DNA of 64,000 nucleotides. Origin: Spirosoma sordidisoli (lineage in GTDB: Bacteria > Bacteroidota > Bacteroidia > Cytophagales > Spirosomataceae). The notes under the pieces are model-generated. The model was not told the DNA's origin, did no database searches, and was given only the letters and a program-made list of their open reading frames with translations. Below are positions 27,041-35,359 of the stretch, one piece after another. How positions within the stretch are numbered: the first letter of the stretch is position 1; every line of letters starts with the position of its first letter. The stretch is from assembly GCF_004138325.1 (NCBI RefSeq), contig NZ_SBLB01000010.1:62001-126000 (forward strand), written 5' to 3'. Both the position numbers and the translations under genes were made by a program.

Positions 27041-27640
27041 TTGAACGGGAAACTCATCATTTTTTCGGCTCCTTCAGGTTCTGGTAAGACAACCATCGTC
27101 AAGCATCTGCTGGCCGAGAATAACAATCTCGGTTTTTCTATTTCAGCCTGTACCCGCGACCGCAGAGGCCGTTCGGAGCAAAACGGGCAGGATTACTACT
27201 TTCTGACACCCGAAGATTTCAAGCAGAAAATAGATAACCACGAGTTTGTAGAATGGGAAGAAGTGTACGTCGGCGCGTTCTACGGCACGCTGAAATCCGA
27301 AATCGAACGCGTATGGGCCAGTGGAAAACACGTTCTCTTCGATGTCGATGTAAAAGGTGGGCTGAAGCTTAAAGAATATTATGGCGACAAAGCCCTGGCC
27401 GTGTTCGTGAAAGTACCCGACGAAGAAACCCTGCGTCAGCGCCTGATTGGCCGCGGTTCTGAAACAGAAGAAAGCCTGTCGAAACGGCTGTTCAAGGTGC
27501 ACTTCGAGATGAGCTTTCAGAACGAGTTCGATGTGATTCTGGTCAATGACGATCTGGAAACATCGCTGCAAAAAGCCCAGAAGCTGGTGAACGACTTCGT
27601 CAACGAAGATAAGGTTCCGCCCAAAGCGTCGATACTGTAA
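27041..27640 (+). CDS. gmk: Guanylate kinase
   Basis: 199 residues, normal length. P-loop 'FSAPSGSGKTTIVKHLL' near the N-terminus, the GMP-binding region 'RDRRGRSEQNGQDYYFLTPEDF' in part, and 'HVLFDVDVKGGLKLK'. It phosphorylates GMP to GDP with ATP. The only suitable start is TTG at 27041 giving MNGKLIIFSAPSG, which matches the family start; no ATG is available upstream in frame. Confidence 0.95.
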   Translation: MNGKLIIFSAPSGSGKTTIVKHLLAENNNLGFSISACTRDRRGRSEQNGQDYYFLTPEDFKQKIDNHEFVEWEEVYVGAFYGTLKSEIERVWASGKHVLFDVDVKGGLKLKEYYGDKALAVFVKVPDEETLRQRLIGRGSETEESLSKRLFKVHFEMSFQNEFDVILVNDDLETSLQKAQKLVNDFVNEDKVPPKASIL

Positions 27641-27714
27641 GGCAAACGGATTTGGGGTTGCTTACTGATGTTTCGGTGCGTACATACCCCACCGTCATAA
27701 ACACACGTGTACTC

Positions 27715-28287
27715 TTGAACGTAGGTCTTTTTTTCGGCTCGTTTAATCCGATTCATGTCGGACACCTCATCATTGCCGATACCATGGCAACCTCAACCGA
27801 CCTGGATCAGGTCTGGTTCGTAGTGTCGCCCCAGAATCCATTCAAGAAGACCAAAAGCCTCCTGCACGAGTTTGACCGGATGGACATGGTTGAGCGGGCC
27901 ATAGCCGACAACAGCCGACTGAAAGCAACCGATATTGAATTCTCGATGCCCAAGCCAAGCTATACGATCGATACGCTTGTGCGGCTGTCGGAGAAATATC
28001 CGCAGCATCGGTTTCGGCTCATTATGGGCGAAGACAACCTGGAGCAGTTTGCCAACTGGAAAAATCACGAAGCTATTCTGGAGTATTACGGCCTGTATGT
28101 CTACCAAAGGCCGCGCTCGGCAGAGAGTGCCTTCAAAACCCACCCGAACGTACGCGTGGTCGAAGCGCCCCTGCTCGACATCTCGGCCACGTTCATCCGC
28201 GAGCGTATCCGCGCCAACCGATCCATCCGGTATATGGTACCCGATGTGGTGGGGGAGATGATCGAGCGTAAAAAATTCTACTTATAG
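27715..28287 (+). CDS. nadD: Nicotinate-nucleotide adenylyltransferase
   Basis: 190 residues from TTG 27715, which gives the family-typical N-terminus 'NVGLFFGSFNPIHVGHLIIA' including the HxGH nucleotidyltransferase motif. The upstream TTG at 27652 would add 21 unlikely residues. The second motif 'ISATFIRERIRANRSIRYMV' (ISxTxxR) is intact. It makes deamido-NAD from nicotinate mononucleotide and ATP. Like gmk just upstream, it appears to use TTG as start. Confidence 0.93.
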   Translation: MNVGLFFGSFNPIHVGHLIIADTMATSTDLDQVWFVVSPQNPFKKTKSLLHEFDRMDMVERAIADNSRLKATDIEFSMPKPSYTIDTLVRLSEKYPQHRFRLIMGEDNLEQFANWKNHEAILEYYGLYVYQRPRSAESAFKTHPNVRVVEAPLLDISATFIRERIRANRSIRYMVPDVVGEMIERKKFYL

Positions 28288-28303
28288 CCCCGCAGGGCCG
28301 GCC

Positions 28304-28735
28304 CTACGGCAATCCGTTCTGGAAGGTGATTTCGGTAGCCAAGCCAATGGCGCTCATCCGAATCGCTACCGAGCGGCTGCTCGATTTTGCCCCGACTTTA
28401 TCGCACTGGGGGCCTTTTTCGAGGTAGTAGACGTAGAATTTCTGGTTCCGATCGGCCAGGATGTTGGCGTCGGGCCGGCCGAGCCACTCGCCGATGGTAT
28501 TGGCTGTTTTGCCCTTCAGGTTCGGAATCTCAGCTCTGAAGTCGGCCTCGAGGGCGGAGCGGGTGCCCGTGCAGCCTCCCCGGTCGCCCCGCCATTTTTT
28601 GAGGTTAAGCTTGCCAAACTGATCCGGTACCGTACCACAGGCCAGCAGGGTCAGGCTCCAGCAAACGACAAACAGGCCACCTGCCAGCCGACGGCCTGTA
28701 CCAAACAGGTTCATATTCATAGCCCGCTTATTCAT
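28304..28735 (-). CDS. Hypothetical lipoprotein
   Basis: 143 residues from ATG 28735, overlapping the stop of the upstream peptidase gene (ATGAATAA), which indicates translational coupling. The lipobox is 'LTLLACG', so the mature protein is lipid-anchored. 'LEADFRAEIPNLKGKTANTI' and 'WLGRPDANILADRNQKFYVY' resemble small Bacteroidota outer-membrane-linked proteins of unknown role. Confidence 0.75.
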   Translation of the reverse strand: MNKRAMNMNLFGTGRRLAGGLFVVCWSLTLLACGTVPDQFGKLNLKKWRGDRGGCTGTRSALEADFRAEIPNLKGKTANTIGEWLGRPDANILADRNQKFYVYYLEKGPQCDKVGAKSSSRSVAIRMSAIGLATEITFQNGLP

Positions 28736-29747
28736 TATATACGACCTGGAGCAGCGTTTGACCAACGGCTTTGAGGGTACCCCGGTCGATATTGCTCATG
28801 TTATCGTCGGCCGTATGCCAGGCCGGAAAGAAGCCACCCGTACCGGCGTTGGTGTGAATGATATCGATCATCGGGATTTTGGCAATAGTATTGGGAGCCA
28901 GGTGATCGTCGGTAATCTGACCGCCGGGCTGATCGATGAAGTATTGGCTGTAGCCAGCCGCGCTGGCGGTTTGCCAGACCTTATTCACCACGCTGGGCGC
29001 AAACTGCATCGAAAGGCCTTCTTTGGCGAAGGTAGCCCCTTTGGCGCCAACCATATCGAGCAGAATACCGAAGTAAGCCGTATAGCCGGGTTTATGCAGG
29101 TTCTTGGCCCAGTAGCGCGAGCCCAGGCAGAAGCCAATGTAGTCGTACTGATTGCCGGTTGCCGGTTCAAAATCGTTGGCCGCTTTCTCGGAGTTACCCC
29201 AGTCTTCGGCATCGAAGAAAATAATATCGATACCGACCCCTGGCTTTTTCTGGGCCTGCTGAATGGTGCGGGCCAGTTCCAGCAGCACGCCTACGCCACT
29301 GGCGCCATCGTTAGCGGCTGTTACGGGTTTGGACTGATCGGCTTTATCGGGGTCCTGGTCGGCCTGGGGGCGCGAATCCCAGTGGCTGGCCAGCACGATA
29401 CGCTTGGTAGCCTGGGGGTTGATAGTGCCGATGATGTTGCGGGCGTTCAGCTTCTTGCTATCCCAGGTGGTGGCCACAAAGTTCTGCTCCGTTACTTCGC
29501 ATCCGAACTGTTTCAGCTTGGCAACGAGGTAATTGCCGGTGGCGACGTGGGCGGGCGTGTTCGGAACCCGCGGTCCAAACGCTACCTGCCGGTCAATGTA
29601 GGTATAGGCCGAGTCGGCGTTGAACGGAGGAGCCGTTACCTGTACGGGTTGATCCGCAGGCTGGGTCGCGTCACTTTGCCTGGGTTTTTCTTTACAGGCG
29701 GCCATAATAAGCGCCGTGGCGAGGATACTAAAAAAGAATCTGCTCAT
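28728..29747 (-). CDS. M28-type peptidase / glutaminyl cyclase-like lipoprotein
   Basis: 339 residues with a lipoprotein signal ('LIMAACKEK'). Metal ligands of the M28 fold are visible: 'VLASHWDSRPQAD', 'PVTAANDGASGVGVLLELA', 'IIFFDAEDWG' and 'WHTADDNMSNID'. The arrangement with the DxE pair and 'GSRYWAKN' resembles glutaminyl-peptide cyclotransferases as well as aminopeptidases; I cannot decide between them. It lies directly downstream of cysS. Confidence 0.85.
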   Translation of the reverse strand: MSRFFFSILATALIMAACKEKPRQSDATQPADQPVQVTAPPFNADSAYTYIDRQVAFGPRVPNTPAHVATGNYLVAKLKQFGCEVTEQNFVATTWDSKKLNARNIIGTINPQATKRIVLASHWDSRPQADQDPDKADQSKPVTAANDGASGVGVLLELARTIQQAQKKPGVGIDIIFFDAEDWGNSEKAANDFEPATGNQYDYIGFCLGSRYWAKNLHKPGYTAYFGILLDMVGAKGATFAKEGLSMQFAPSVVNKVWQTASAAGYSQYFIDQPGGQITDDHLAPNTIAKIPMIDIIHTNAGTGGFFPAWHTADDNMSNIDRGTLKAVGQTLLQVVYNE

Positions 29748-29755
29748 ACAGGTAA

Positions 29756-31246
29756 TTACTCTTCGTAGGCCCAGTCGATCTGGTGTTTCATGTCTTTGAT
29801 GGCCAGCCCCTGCGCTTTGAAGTACGAACGAATCTGGTCGACTTTGTCGTATTGGCGCTGTTCTTTGTATTCGCGGTAGAGGGTCAGCAGGCCTTCCAGC
29901 ACGGGCTGATTGTCGCTGCCTTCTTCTTTCAAGCCCAATACATCCTGCATGAAGGTGCTGAACGACTCTTTCAGCAGCGTGAACACATCGTCGCCCAGCG
30001 CGGCCGGCTGAAGCTGGTTCAGGTACAGCATATTCACGTATTTGAGGAGCGTAAATACCTGCGCAATGGCTACGGCGGTGTTGAGGTCGTCGTTCATGGC
30101 TTCGTAAAACTGCTGAACGGCTTTGCGGATATCTTCCTGTTTGGCCATGTCGGCCGATACGCTCTCGTCGGGCCGGTAGCTCATGGTTTTGACCACCCGC
30201 AGCCCGTTAGCCAGTCGCCGGTAGCCTTTCTGAGCGGCCTTGAGGGCGTCGTTCGAGAAATCAAGGGTGCTGCGGTAGTGGGACTGTAACATAAAGAAGC
30301 GCACCGTCATCGGGCTATATGCCTGCTCAAGCAGGTAATGGCTTCCGGCAAACAGCTCGGCGGGCAGGAACGAGTTACCCAGCGACTTGCTCATTTTCTG
30401 GCCGTTGACGGTGAGCATGTTGGAGTGCATCCAGTACCGCACGGGGTCGTGGCCGGTGAGTCCGTCGCCCTGAGCAATTTCACATTCGTGGTGCGGAAAC
30501 TTGAGGTCCATGCCGCCCCCGTGAATATCGAACTGTTTGCCCAGGTACTTGGTGCTCATGCAGGTACATTCGAGGTGCCAGCCCGGAAAGCCTTCGCCCC
30601 AGGGCGAATTCCAGCGCATGATATGCTCGGGCGAGGCCCGTTTCCAGATGGCAAAATCGAGGGGGTTGCGCTTCTCCGACTGGCCGTCGAGCTCGCGGGT
30701 TTCGTTCAGCAGGTCGTCCAGAATCCGGCCCGACAGTTTGCCGTAGTTGCCGCCCTGCTGGTTGTATGTCTCGATGTCGAAGTAGACCGACCCGTTCGAC
30801 TCGTAGGCCAGTTTTTTGGCCAGCAGCGTTTGTACGGCTTCGATCTGCTCCACCATGTGGCCCGTGGCCGTCGGCTCGATGCTGGGCGGAATGGTGTTGA
30901 ACTGGGCCATTACCGTGTGGAAATCGTTCGTAAACCGCTGTACAATCTCCATTGGTTCTACTTTTTCCAGTTTGGCCATGCGCCCGATTTTGTCTTCGCC
31001 TTCGTCGCCGTCGCCGACCAGGTGGCCTACGTCGGTCAGGTTACGGACGTAGCGCACTTTATACCCGATAAAGGTCAGGTAGCGGTAGAGGGTATCGAAG
31101 GTCAGGAACGTACGAACGTTACCCAGATGAACGTAATTATACACTGTCGGTCCGCAGACGTACATGCCCACGTAGGGCGGATTAAGCGGTTCAAACAGTT
31201 CTTTTCGGCGGGAAAGCGTATTGTATAGCTTGAGCGGCTGCGTCAT
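29756..31246 (-). CDS. cysS: Cysteinyl-tRNA synthetase
   Basis: 496 residues. The class I HIGH-like motif is in 'VCGPTVYNYVHLGNVRTFL', with zinc-binding Cys28-type residue in 'MYVCGPTVY'. 'GWHLECTCMSTKYLG' and 'DIHGGGMDLKFPHHECEIAQ' carry the remaining zinc ligands, and 'GQKMSKSLGNSF' is the KMSKS loop. It charges tRNA-Cys. Full length, essential. Confidence 0.97.
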   Translation of the reverse strand: MTQPLKLYNTLSRRKELFEPLNPPYVGMYVCGPTVYNYVHLGNVRTFLTFDTLYRYLTFIGYKVRYVRNLTDVGHLVGDGDEGEDKIGRMAKLEKVEPMEIVQRFTNDFHTVMAQFNTIPPSIEPTATGHMVEQIEAVQTLLAKKLAYESNGSVYFDIETYNQQGGNYGKLSGRILDDLLNETRELDGQSEKRNPLDFAIWKRASPEHIMRWNSPWGEGFPGWHLECTCMSTKYLGKQFDIHGGGMDLKFPHHECEIAQGDGLTGHDPVRYWMHSNMLTVNGQKMSKSLGNSFLPAELFAGSHYLLEQAYSPMTVRFFMLQSHYRSTLDFSNDALKAAQKGYRRLANGLRVVKTMSYRPDESVSADMAKQEDIRKAVQQFYEAMNDDLNTAVAIAQVFTLLKYVNMLYLNQLQPAALGDDVFTLLKESFSTFMQDVLGLKEEGSDNQPVLEGLLTLYREYKEQRQYDKVDQIRSYFKAQGLAIKDMKHQIDWAYEE

Positions 31247-31469
31247 GGTAATGGGCTTGCTCGGCTGTTCGAAACCGGTTTCGTCCGGAACAGCTGAACG
31301 ACTCGTTTATAGTAGACAAAGCTACGCATTGTTACCCGGAAAATGACGGACCGGGCCAAACTCGCTATCTTTGCCTACTTGACATGACCAGCGTACAAGT
31401 GGTAACGAAAACAGGCTCAGGCCTGGCCTTACCGCTATCCGTTTGTCAGTAACCACGAGTTGATCAGGA

Positions 31470-32672
31470 ATGCAGATCGTAGACGTAGGCACTAATCCCC
31501 AATACCAAAAGGAGTTCATCCAGTTTCCGGTTCGTTTGTACAAGGCTGATGCCAACTGGATACGGCCGCTCGACGCCGATGTTGAGGAGGTTTTTGACCC
31601 GAAGCGGAACAAGCGGTTCGAGCAGGGCGAATGCGTACGGTATCTGCTGCTCAACGACCGGGGTGAAACCATGGGGCGCGTGGCGGTCTTCATCGATCAT
31701 GCCATTGCCAACCTGGATAATGACCAGCCCACCGGCGGCATGGGTTTTTTTGAATGCATCGACGATCAGGCGGCTGCGTTCCGGCTGTTCGATGCGGCCA
31801 AAGTCTGGCTCCAGAGCCGCGGTATGGAAGCCATGGACGGCCCGATCAACTTCGGCGACCGAGACCGGTGGTGGGGGCTGCTGGTCGACGGGTTCGACCG
31901 CGAGCCCAACTACTGCATGCCGTATACCAAACCGTACTACATCAGTTTCTTCGAGGCTTACGGCTTCCAGGATTATTTCCGGCAGTTCACCTTCGGCATT
32001 CCAACTACCTGGGCGAGGCTGACCGAGATGTCGCAGTCGGTTAAAGACCGGGCGCAGCGCATCTACGAGAATCCCGACTACTCGTTCCGGACCATCGATA
32101 AAAAGCAGCTGCCGGCCGCGGCCGAGCAATTCCGGCATATCTACAACGCAGCCTGGGGCGGGCATTCGGGCGTGAAGGAAATGTCGGCCGAGCAGGCGCA
32201 GGTGTTGATGCAGAAGCTAAAGCCGGTTATCGACGAGAAAATTATTTATTTCGCTTATTATCAGGGTGAACCGGTGGCCTTTTTCGTCTGCCTGCCCGAG
32301 TTGAACCAGATTTTCAAGCACGTAAACGGCAAACTGGATCTTTTCGGCAAACTGACTTTTTTGTGGCATGTGTTGCGCAAAACCAACCGTAAGGCCTTTG
32401 GGGTCGTTTTTGGCGTAGCGCCCGCGCATCAGGGCAAGGGTCTCGAAGCGGCCATTGCGCTCCGGATGCCGCACGAAGCCGACCACAACCCGAATTTTCA
32501 GTACGACACGCTGGAGATGAACTGGGTTGGCGATTTTAACCCCATTATGGTTCGGTTCGTGAGTCAGCTCGGGTCAACGATCGTTAAGACGCACGTTACC
32601 TACCGCTACCTGTTCGATCGGACGAAGCCGTTCAAACGCTGCCCCGTTATCGGCCGGAAGAAGGAAAGATAA
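31470..32672 (+). CDS. GNAT-like (YghO-type) conserved protein
   Basis: 400 residues, soluble. The N-terminal half has 'FVKADANW'-type sequence here as 'PVRLYKADANWIRPL', then 'GRVAVFIDHAIAN', 'GMEAMDGPINFGDRDRWWG' and 'YTKPYYISFFEAYGFQDYF'. The C-terminal half has an acetyltransferase-like segment 'FGVAPAHQGKGLEAAI' (acetyl-CoA loop Q-x-x-G-K-G). This is a widespread Bacteroidota family related to YghO. The substrate is unknown. Confidence 0.75.
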   Translation: MQIVDVGTNPQYQKEFIQFPVRLYKADANWIRPLDADVEEVFDPKRNKRFEQGECVRYLLLNDRGETMGRVAVFIDHAIANLDNDQPTGGMGFFECIDDQAAAFRLFDAAKVWLQSRGMEAMDGPINFGDRDRWWGLLVDGFDREPNYCMPYTKPYYISFFEAYGFQDYFRQFTFGIPTTWARLTEMSQSVKDRAQRIYENPDYSFRTIDKKQLPAAAEQFRHIYNAAWGGHSGVKEMSAEQAQVLMQKLKPVIDEKIIYFAYYQGEPVAFFVCLPELNQIFKHVNGKLDLFGKLTFLWHVLRKTNRKAFGVVFGVAPAHQGKGLEAAIALRMPHEADHNPNFQYDTLEMNWVGDFNPIMVRFVSQLGSTIVKTHVTYRYLFDRTKPFKRCPVIGRKKER

Positions 32673-32746
32673 AATGAATGACGGTTGCAGACCCCACCGG
32701 GACGCGCAGTCGGACCAATCATGCGGATGGTGTTGCTGACGCACGA

Positions 32747-32811
32747 GTGGTCCGTGGGGACACGGACCACGGTGCGGACACGGACCACAGTGGGGACACA
32801 GACCACAGTGG
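32747..32811. repeat. Tandem 18-bp repeats of the 'ggtccgtg' family
   Basis: Three tandem units, ggacacggaccacggtgc (32758), ggacacggaccacagtgg (32776) and ggacacagaccacagtgg (32794), are preceded by gtggtccgtgg. The core is shared with the inverted repeat at 24094-24178. It lies upstream of the PfkB-type kinase gene. Confidence 0.8.
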
Positions 32812-32866
32812 AGATCGAAAACTGTAACTGGAATACCGAAAAATTGTAAACAAAAAAAGATAAACA

Positions 32867-33784
32867 ATGAGCTTATTAACCATCGGTTCCGTAGCCTTCG
32901 ACGCGCTGGAAACGCCCTTTGGCAAGACCGACAAGATCATCGGCGGTGCCGCTACCTATATCACCCTGTCGGCTTCGTATTTCACGAAGAACAACAACCT
33001 CGTTGCTGTGGTAGGCGATGATTTTCCGGAGTCGATGATCCGCGATCTGAACAGTCACGGCGTCAATACCGATGGATTGCAGGTGCGGGTAGGAGAGAAG
33101 ACGTTTTTCTGGTCGGGTAAGTATCATAACGATATGAATACCCGCGATACCGTTGAGGTGCAGCTGAACGTGATGGAAAACTTCGATCCGGTTGTTCCGG
33201 CTTCGTACCAGGATTGCCAGTACCTGATGCTGGGCAACACGGCCCCCGCTATTCAGAAAACGGTTATCGAGCGGCTGAACAGCCGCCCTAAACTGATCGT
33301 TCTCGACACCATGAACCTCTGGATCGAGATTGCCAATCCGGACCTGATGGCGCTCCTGAAACTGGTCGATGTGCTGGTGGTAAACGACGAAGAAGCGCGG
33401 CAGCTAACCAAAGAGTATTCACTGGTGAAGGCGGCCGCCAAAATCCGCACGATGGGACCCCAGACGGTCATCATCAAAAAAGGTGAACACGGTGCGCTGC
33501 TGTTCCAGGAAGACCGAATCTTCTTCGCGCCGGCGTTGCCGCTCGAATCGGTCTTCGACCCGACCGGTGCCGGCGATACGTTTGCGGGCGGATTTATCGG
33601 TTACCTGGCCAAAACCGACGATATATCGTTCGACAACATGAAGCGGGCCATCATCTACGGGTCGGCCATGGCGTCGTTCTGCGTCGAGAAATTCGGGGCT
33701 GAGCGGATCATGAACCTGACGCAGGACGAAATCGACGAGCGTGTCAGCGAGTTTGTGAAGCTATCGGCCTTTGGTCTGAATTAG
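32867..33784 (+). CDS. PfkB-family sugar kinase
   Basis: 305 residues. The PfkB fold is shown by the N-terminal 'IGSVAFDALETPFGKTD' with 'GGAATYITLSASYF', and the C-terminal signature 'FDPTGAGDTFAGGFIGYLA' that holds the catalytic Asp. 'VLVVNDEEARQL' is the middle motif. Likely ribokinase-type; the exact sugar or nucleoside cannot be told from sequence. Confidence 0.9.
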   Translation: MSLLTIGSVAFDALETPFGKTDKIIGGAATYITLSASYFTKNNNLVAVVGDDFPESMIRDLNSHGVNTDGLQVRVGEKTFFWSGKYHNDMNTRDTVEVQLNVMENFDPVVPASYQDCQYLMLGNTAPAIQKTVIERLNSRPKLIVLDTMNLWIEIANPDLMALLKLVDVLVVNDEEARQLTKEYSLVKAAAKIRTMGPQTVIIKKGEHGALLFQEDRIFFAPALPLESVFDPTGAGDTFAGGFIGYLAKTDDISFDNMKRAIIYGSAMASFCVEKFGAERIMNLTQDEIDERVSEFVKLSAFGLN

Positions 33785-33788
33785 TCGC

Positions 33789-33823
33789 AGCCGTTGGCTA
33801 TTGTCAACCAATAGCCAACGGCT
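33789..33823. terminator. Hairpin terminator after the PfkB kinase gene
   Basis: Perfect 15-bp stem agccgttggctattg / caatagccaacggct with a 5-nt loop, 5 bp after the stop. Confidence 0.8.
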
Positions 33824-34028
33824 GATTTGTTTACTCAATTGACCTGGCAGCACTTGTTGGGTGGGCCGGTTTTGGCGTATACAGTGTTGCTCTTCACCTT
33901 CGGCGTGTTCACGCCAATCCAGATTTGTTCGTATAGTGGCTTTGGTTGTCTGTAACTCAGGTTGTGGGCAGTGCGCCTGTGTCTTATCAGCGGTCTACAC
34001 TAGTTGTTATCCGGGTATTGGTTGTTTT

Positions 34029-34077
34029 CCACTGACAGGGTGTTTGCCACTGACAGGGTCTACGACCACTGTCAGGG
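34029..34077. repeat. Three direct repeats 'ccactgacaggg'
   Basis: ccactgacaggg at 34029 and 34047 and ccactgtcaggg at 34066, 18-19 bp apart, in the 300-bp gap between the PfkB kinase gene and the XRE regulator gene. No gene lies in this gap. Spacing near two helical turns would suit a protein-binding array. Confidence 0.55.
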
Positions 34078-34125
34078 TTTGGTGGTAAGTAAAACCTCCG
34101 GTTTGCTAATGGATTGGTGGGGTGG

Positions 34126-34362
34126 TTATTGTTGGCGGATGGCCATGATAATCAAATCCTGCGTGGTGAGGTTCAGCAGATCGATCAGGCTAATGCCGTA
34201 TAGCTGCGATACCTGCTGCAGTACCGTCAGCGACAACTCAGTACGCCCGGTTTCTTTCTTACTATAAGCTGCCTGGCTGACACCAAGCTGAAAAGCAACG
34301 TATTCCTGCGGGTAGCCGTGAATCTCCCGTAGTTTGCGGATCTTGAGAGCAATTGGGTTCAT
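34126..34362 (-). CDS. XRE-family transcriptional regulator
   Basis: 78 residues, almost entirely a Cro/C1-type helix-turn-helix ('IRKLREIHGYPQEYVAFQLG', 'VSQAAYSKKETGRTELSLTV'). The tail is short and hydrophobic. It is divergent from the LytTR/LytS pair, so it may act on that promoter. Confidence 0.9.
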   Translation of the reverse strand: MNPIALKIRKLREIHGYPQEYVAFQLGVSQAAYSKKETGRTELSLTVLQQVSQLYGISLIDLLNLTTQDLIIMAIRQQ

Positions 34363-34438
34363 GACTTTCTGATTTGAGGTTTTGGTAGCACTTGAACACT
34401 ACAAAACAAACGCAGGCGGTAGCTGACAGAAACTTATT

Positions 34439-34470
34439 TCGACCAATTGGTCAGCTTCATCGACCAATTG
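34439..34470 (+). promoter_or_regulatory. Putative LytTR operator upstream of the response regulator
   Basis: Two copies of tcgaccaattg start at 34439 and 34460, exactly 21 bp apart, the usual spacing of LytTR direct-repeat sites. A related pair lies at 36550-36580 before the precursor gene. Confidence 0.6.
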
Positions 34471-34507
34471 TGTATCGAAGCAGGCTAATGAATATATTGC
34501 CGGTGCT

Positions 34508-35281
34508 ATGAATGAAACCCTGACCTGCTATCTGGTAGACGATGAGTCGCCGGCACACGTGATTATGTCGAAGTACATCAGTCGGATGCCGTACCTGGCA
34601 TTGCTGGGCCAGAGCTTCGACCCGTTTGAGGGGCTGGAGAAGGTGCAGGAGTTGAAACCTGATATTTTGTTTCTGGATGTGGAGATGCCCGATATGACCG
34701 GGGTTCAGTTTCTGAAGTCACTGCCGCAGCCGCATCCGATGGTGATTATGGTTACGGCCTCGCCCCAGTTTGCGGCCGAAACCTACGACTTCGATTCGGT
34801 CTCGCACTATCTGCTAAAACCCGTTGGCTTCGACAAATTTCTGGAAGCTATCAACCGCGTTGTTAAACGGTTGGGCTTCGTGCCGAACGCCGGTGCTGCC
34901 GCGCCCGTAGTAGCGCCGGTTAGCCAGCCCGCGCAGGCCCCCGCCGACCCGCGTGAGAACGTACCCTACTTCCTGATCAAAGAAGATAAAAAACTAGTGC
35001 GGGTGGCTCCCGAAGATATTGTCTTTGCCGAAGGCATGAAAGATTATCTGAAGCTGCATCTGACTGGCCGTGTGCTGGTCACGCACATGACCATGACCAA
35101 GCTGGAAGACATGTTACCGCCTTCCCAGTTTTTGCGCGTCAACCGCTCGTTTATTGTGCGTCGGCAGGCCATCAAAGAAATTGACGGCAATCAGATTACG
35201 ACACTTGATGGCAAGAAAGTAGTCATTGGCGTTACCTACCGCGAAACGGTTATGAATGAGCTGAAAAAGAATATGCTATAG
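34508..35281 (+). CDS. LytTR-family response regulator
   Basis: 257 residues. A receiver domain (1-125) has Asp11/Asp12, phospho-acceptor Asp57 in 'ILFLDVEMPDMTG', Thr in 'MVTAS' and Lys in 'LLKPVGFDKF'. An alanine/proline linker follows (about 128-155), then the LytTR DNA-binding domain ('VFAEGMKDYLKLHL', 'FLRVNRSFIVRRQAIKEIDG'). It is followed by its sensor kinase 78 bp later. Together they probably control the lanthipeptide-type genes downstream, where matching 21-bp-spaced boxes occur. Confidence 0.93.
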   Translation: MNETLTCYLVDDESPAHVIMSKYISRMPYLALLGQSFDPFEGLEKVQELKPDILFLDVEMPDMTGVQFLKSLPQPHPMVIMVTASPQFAAETYDFDSVSHYLLKPVGFDKFLEAINRVVKRLGFVPNAGAAAPVVAPVSQPAQAPADPRENVPYFLIKEDKKLVRVAPEDIVFAEGMKDYLKLHLTGRVLVTHMTMTKLEDMLPPSQFLRVNRSFIVRRQAIKEIDGNQITTLDGKKVVIGVTYRETVMNELKKNML

Positions 35282-35359
35282 CCCCAATGTATACGTTTCT
35301 AGTTGCCAGGTAATGTGACAAATCCGTTTACAAATACGCCAGGGTCTGCTGGTCAGCCA

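Noticed and set aside
28739..31228. Long plus-strand frames opposite the M28 peptidase and cysS (up to 336 codons)
   Set aside because: They are antisense shadows of GC-rich genes with clear catalytic motifs on the minus strand.
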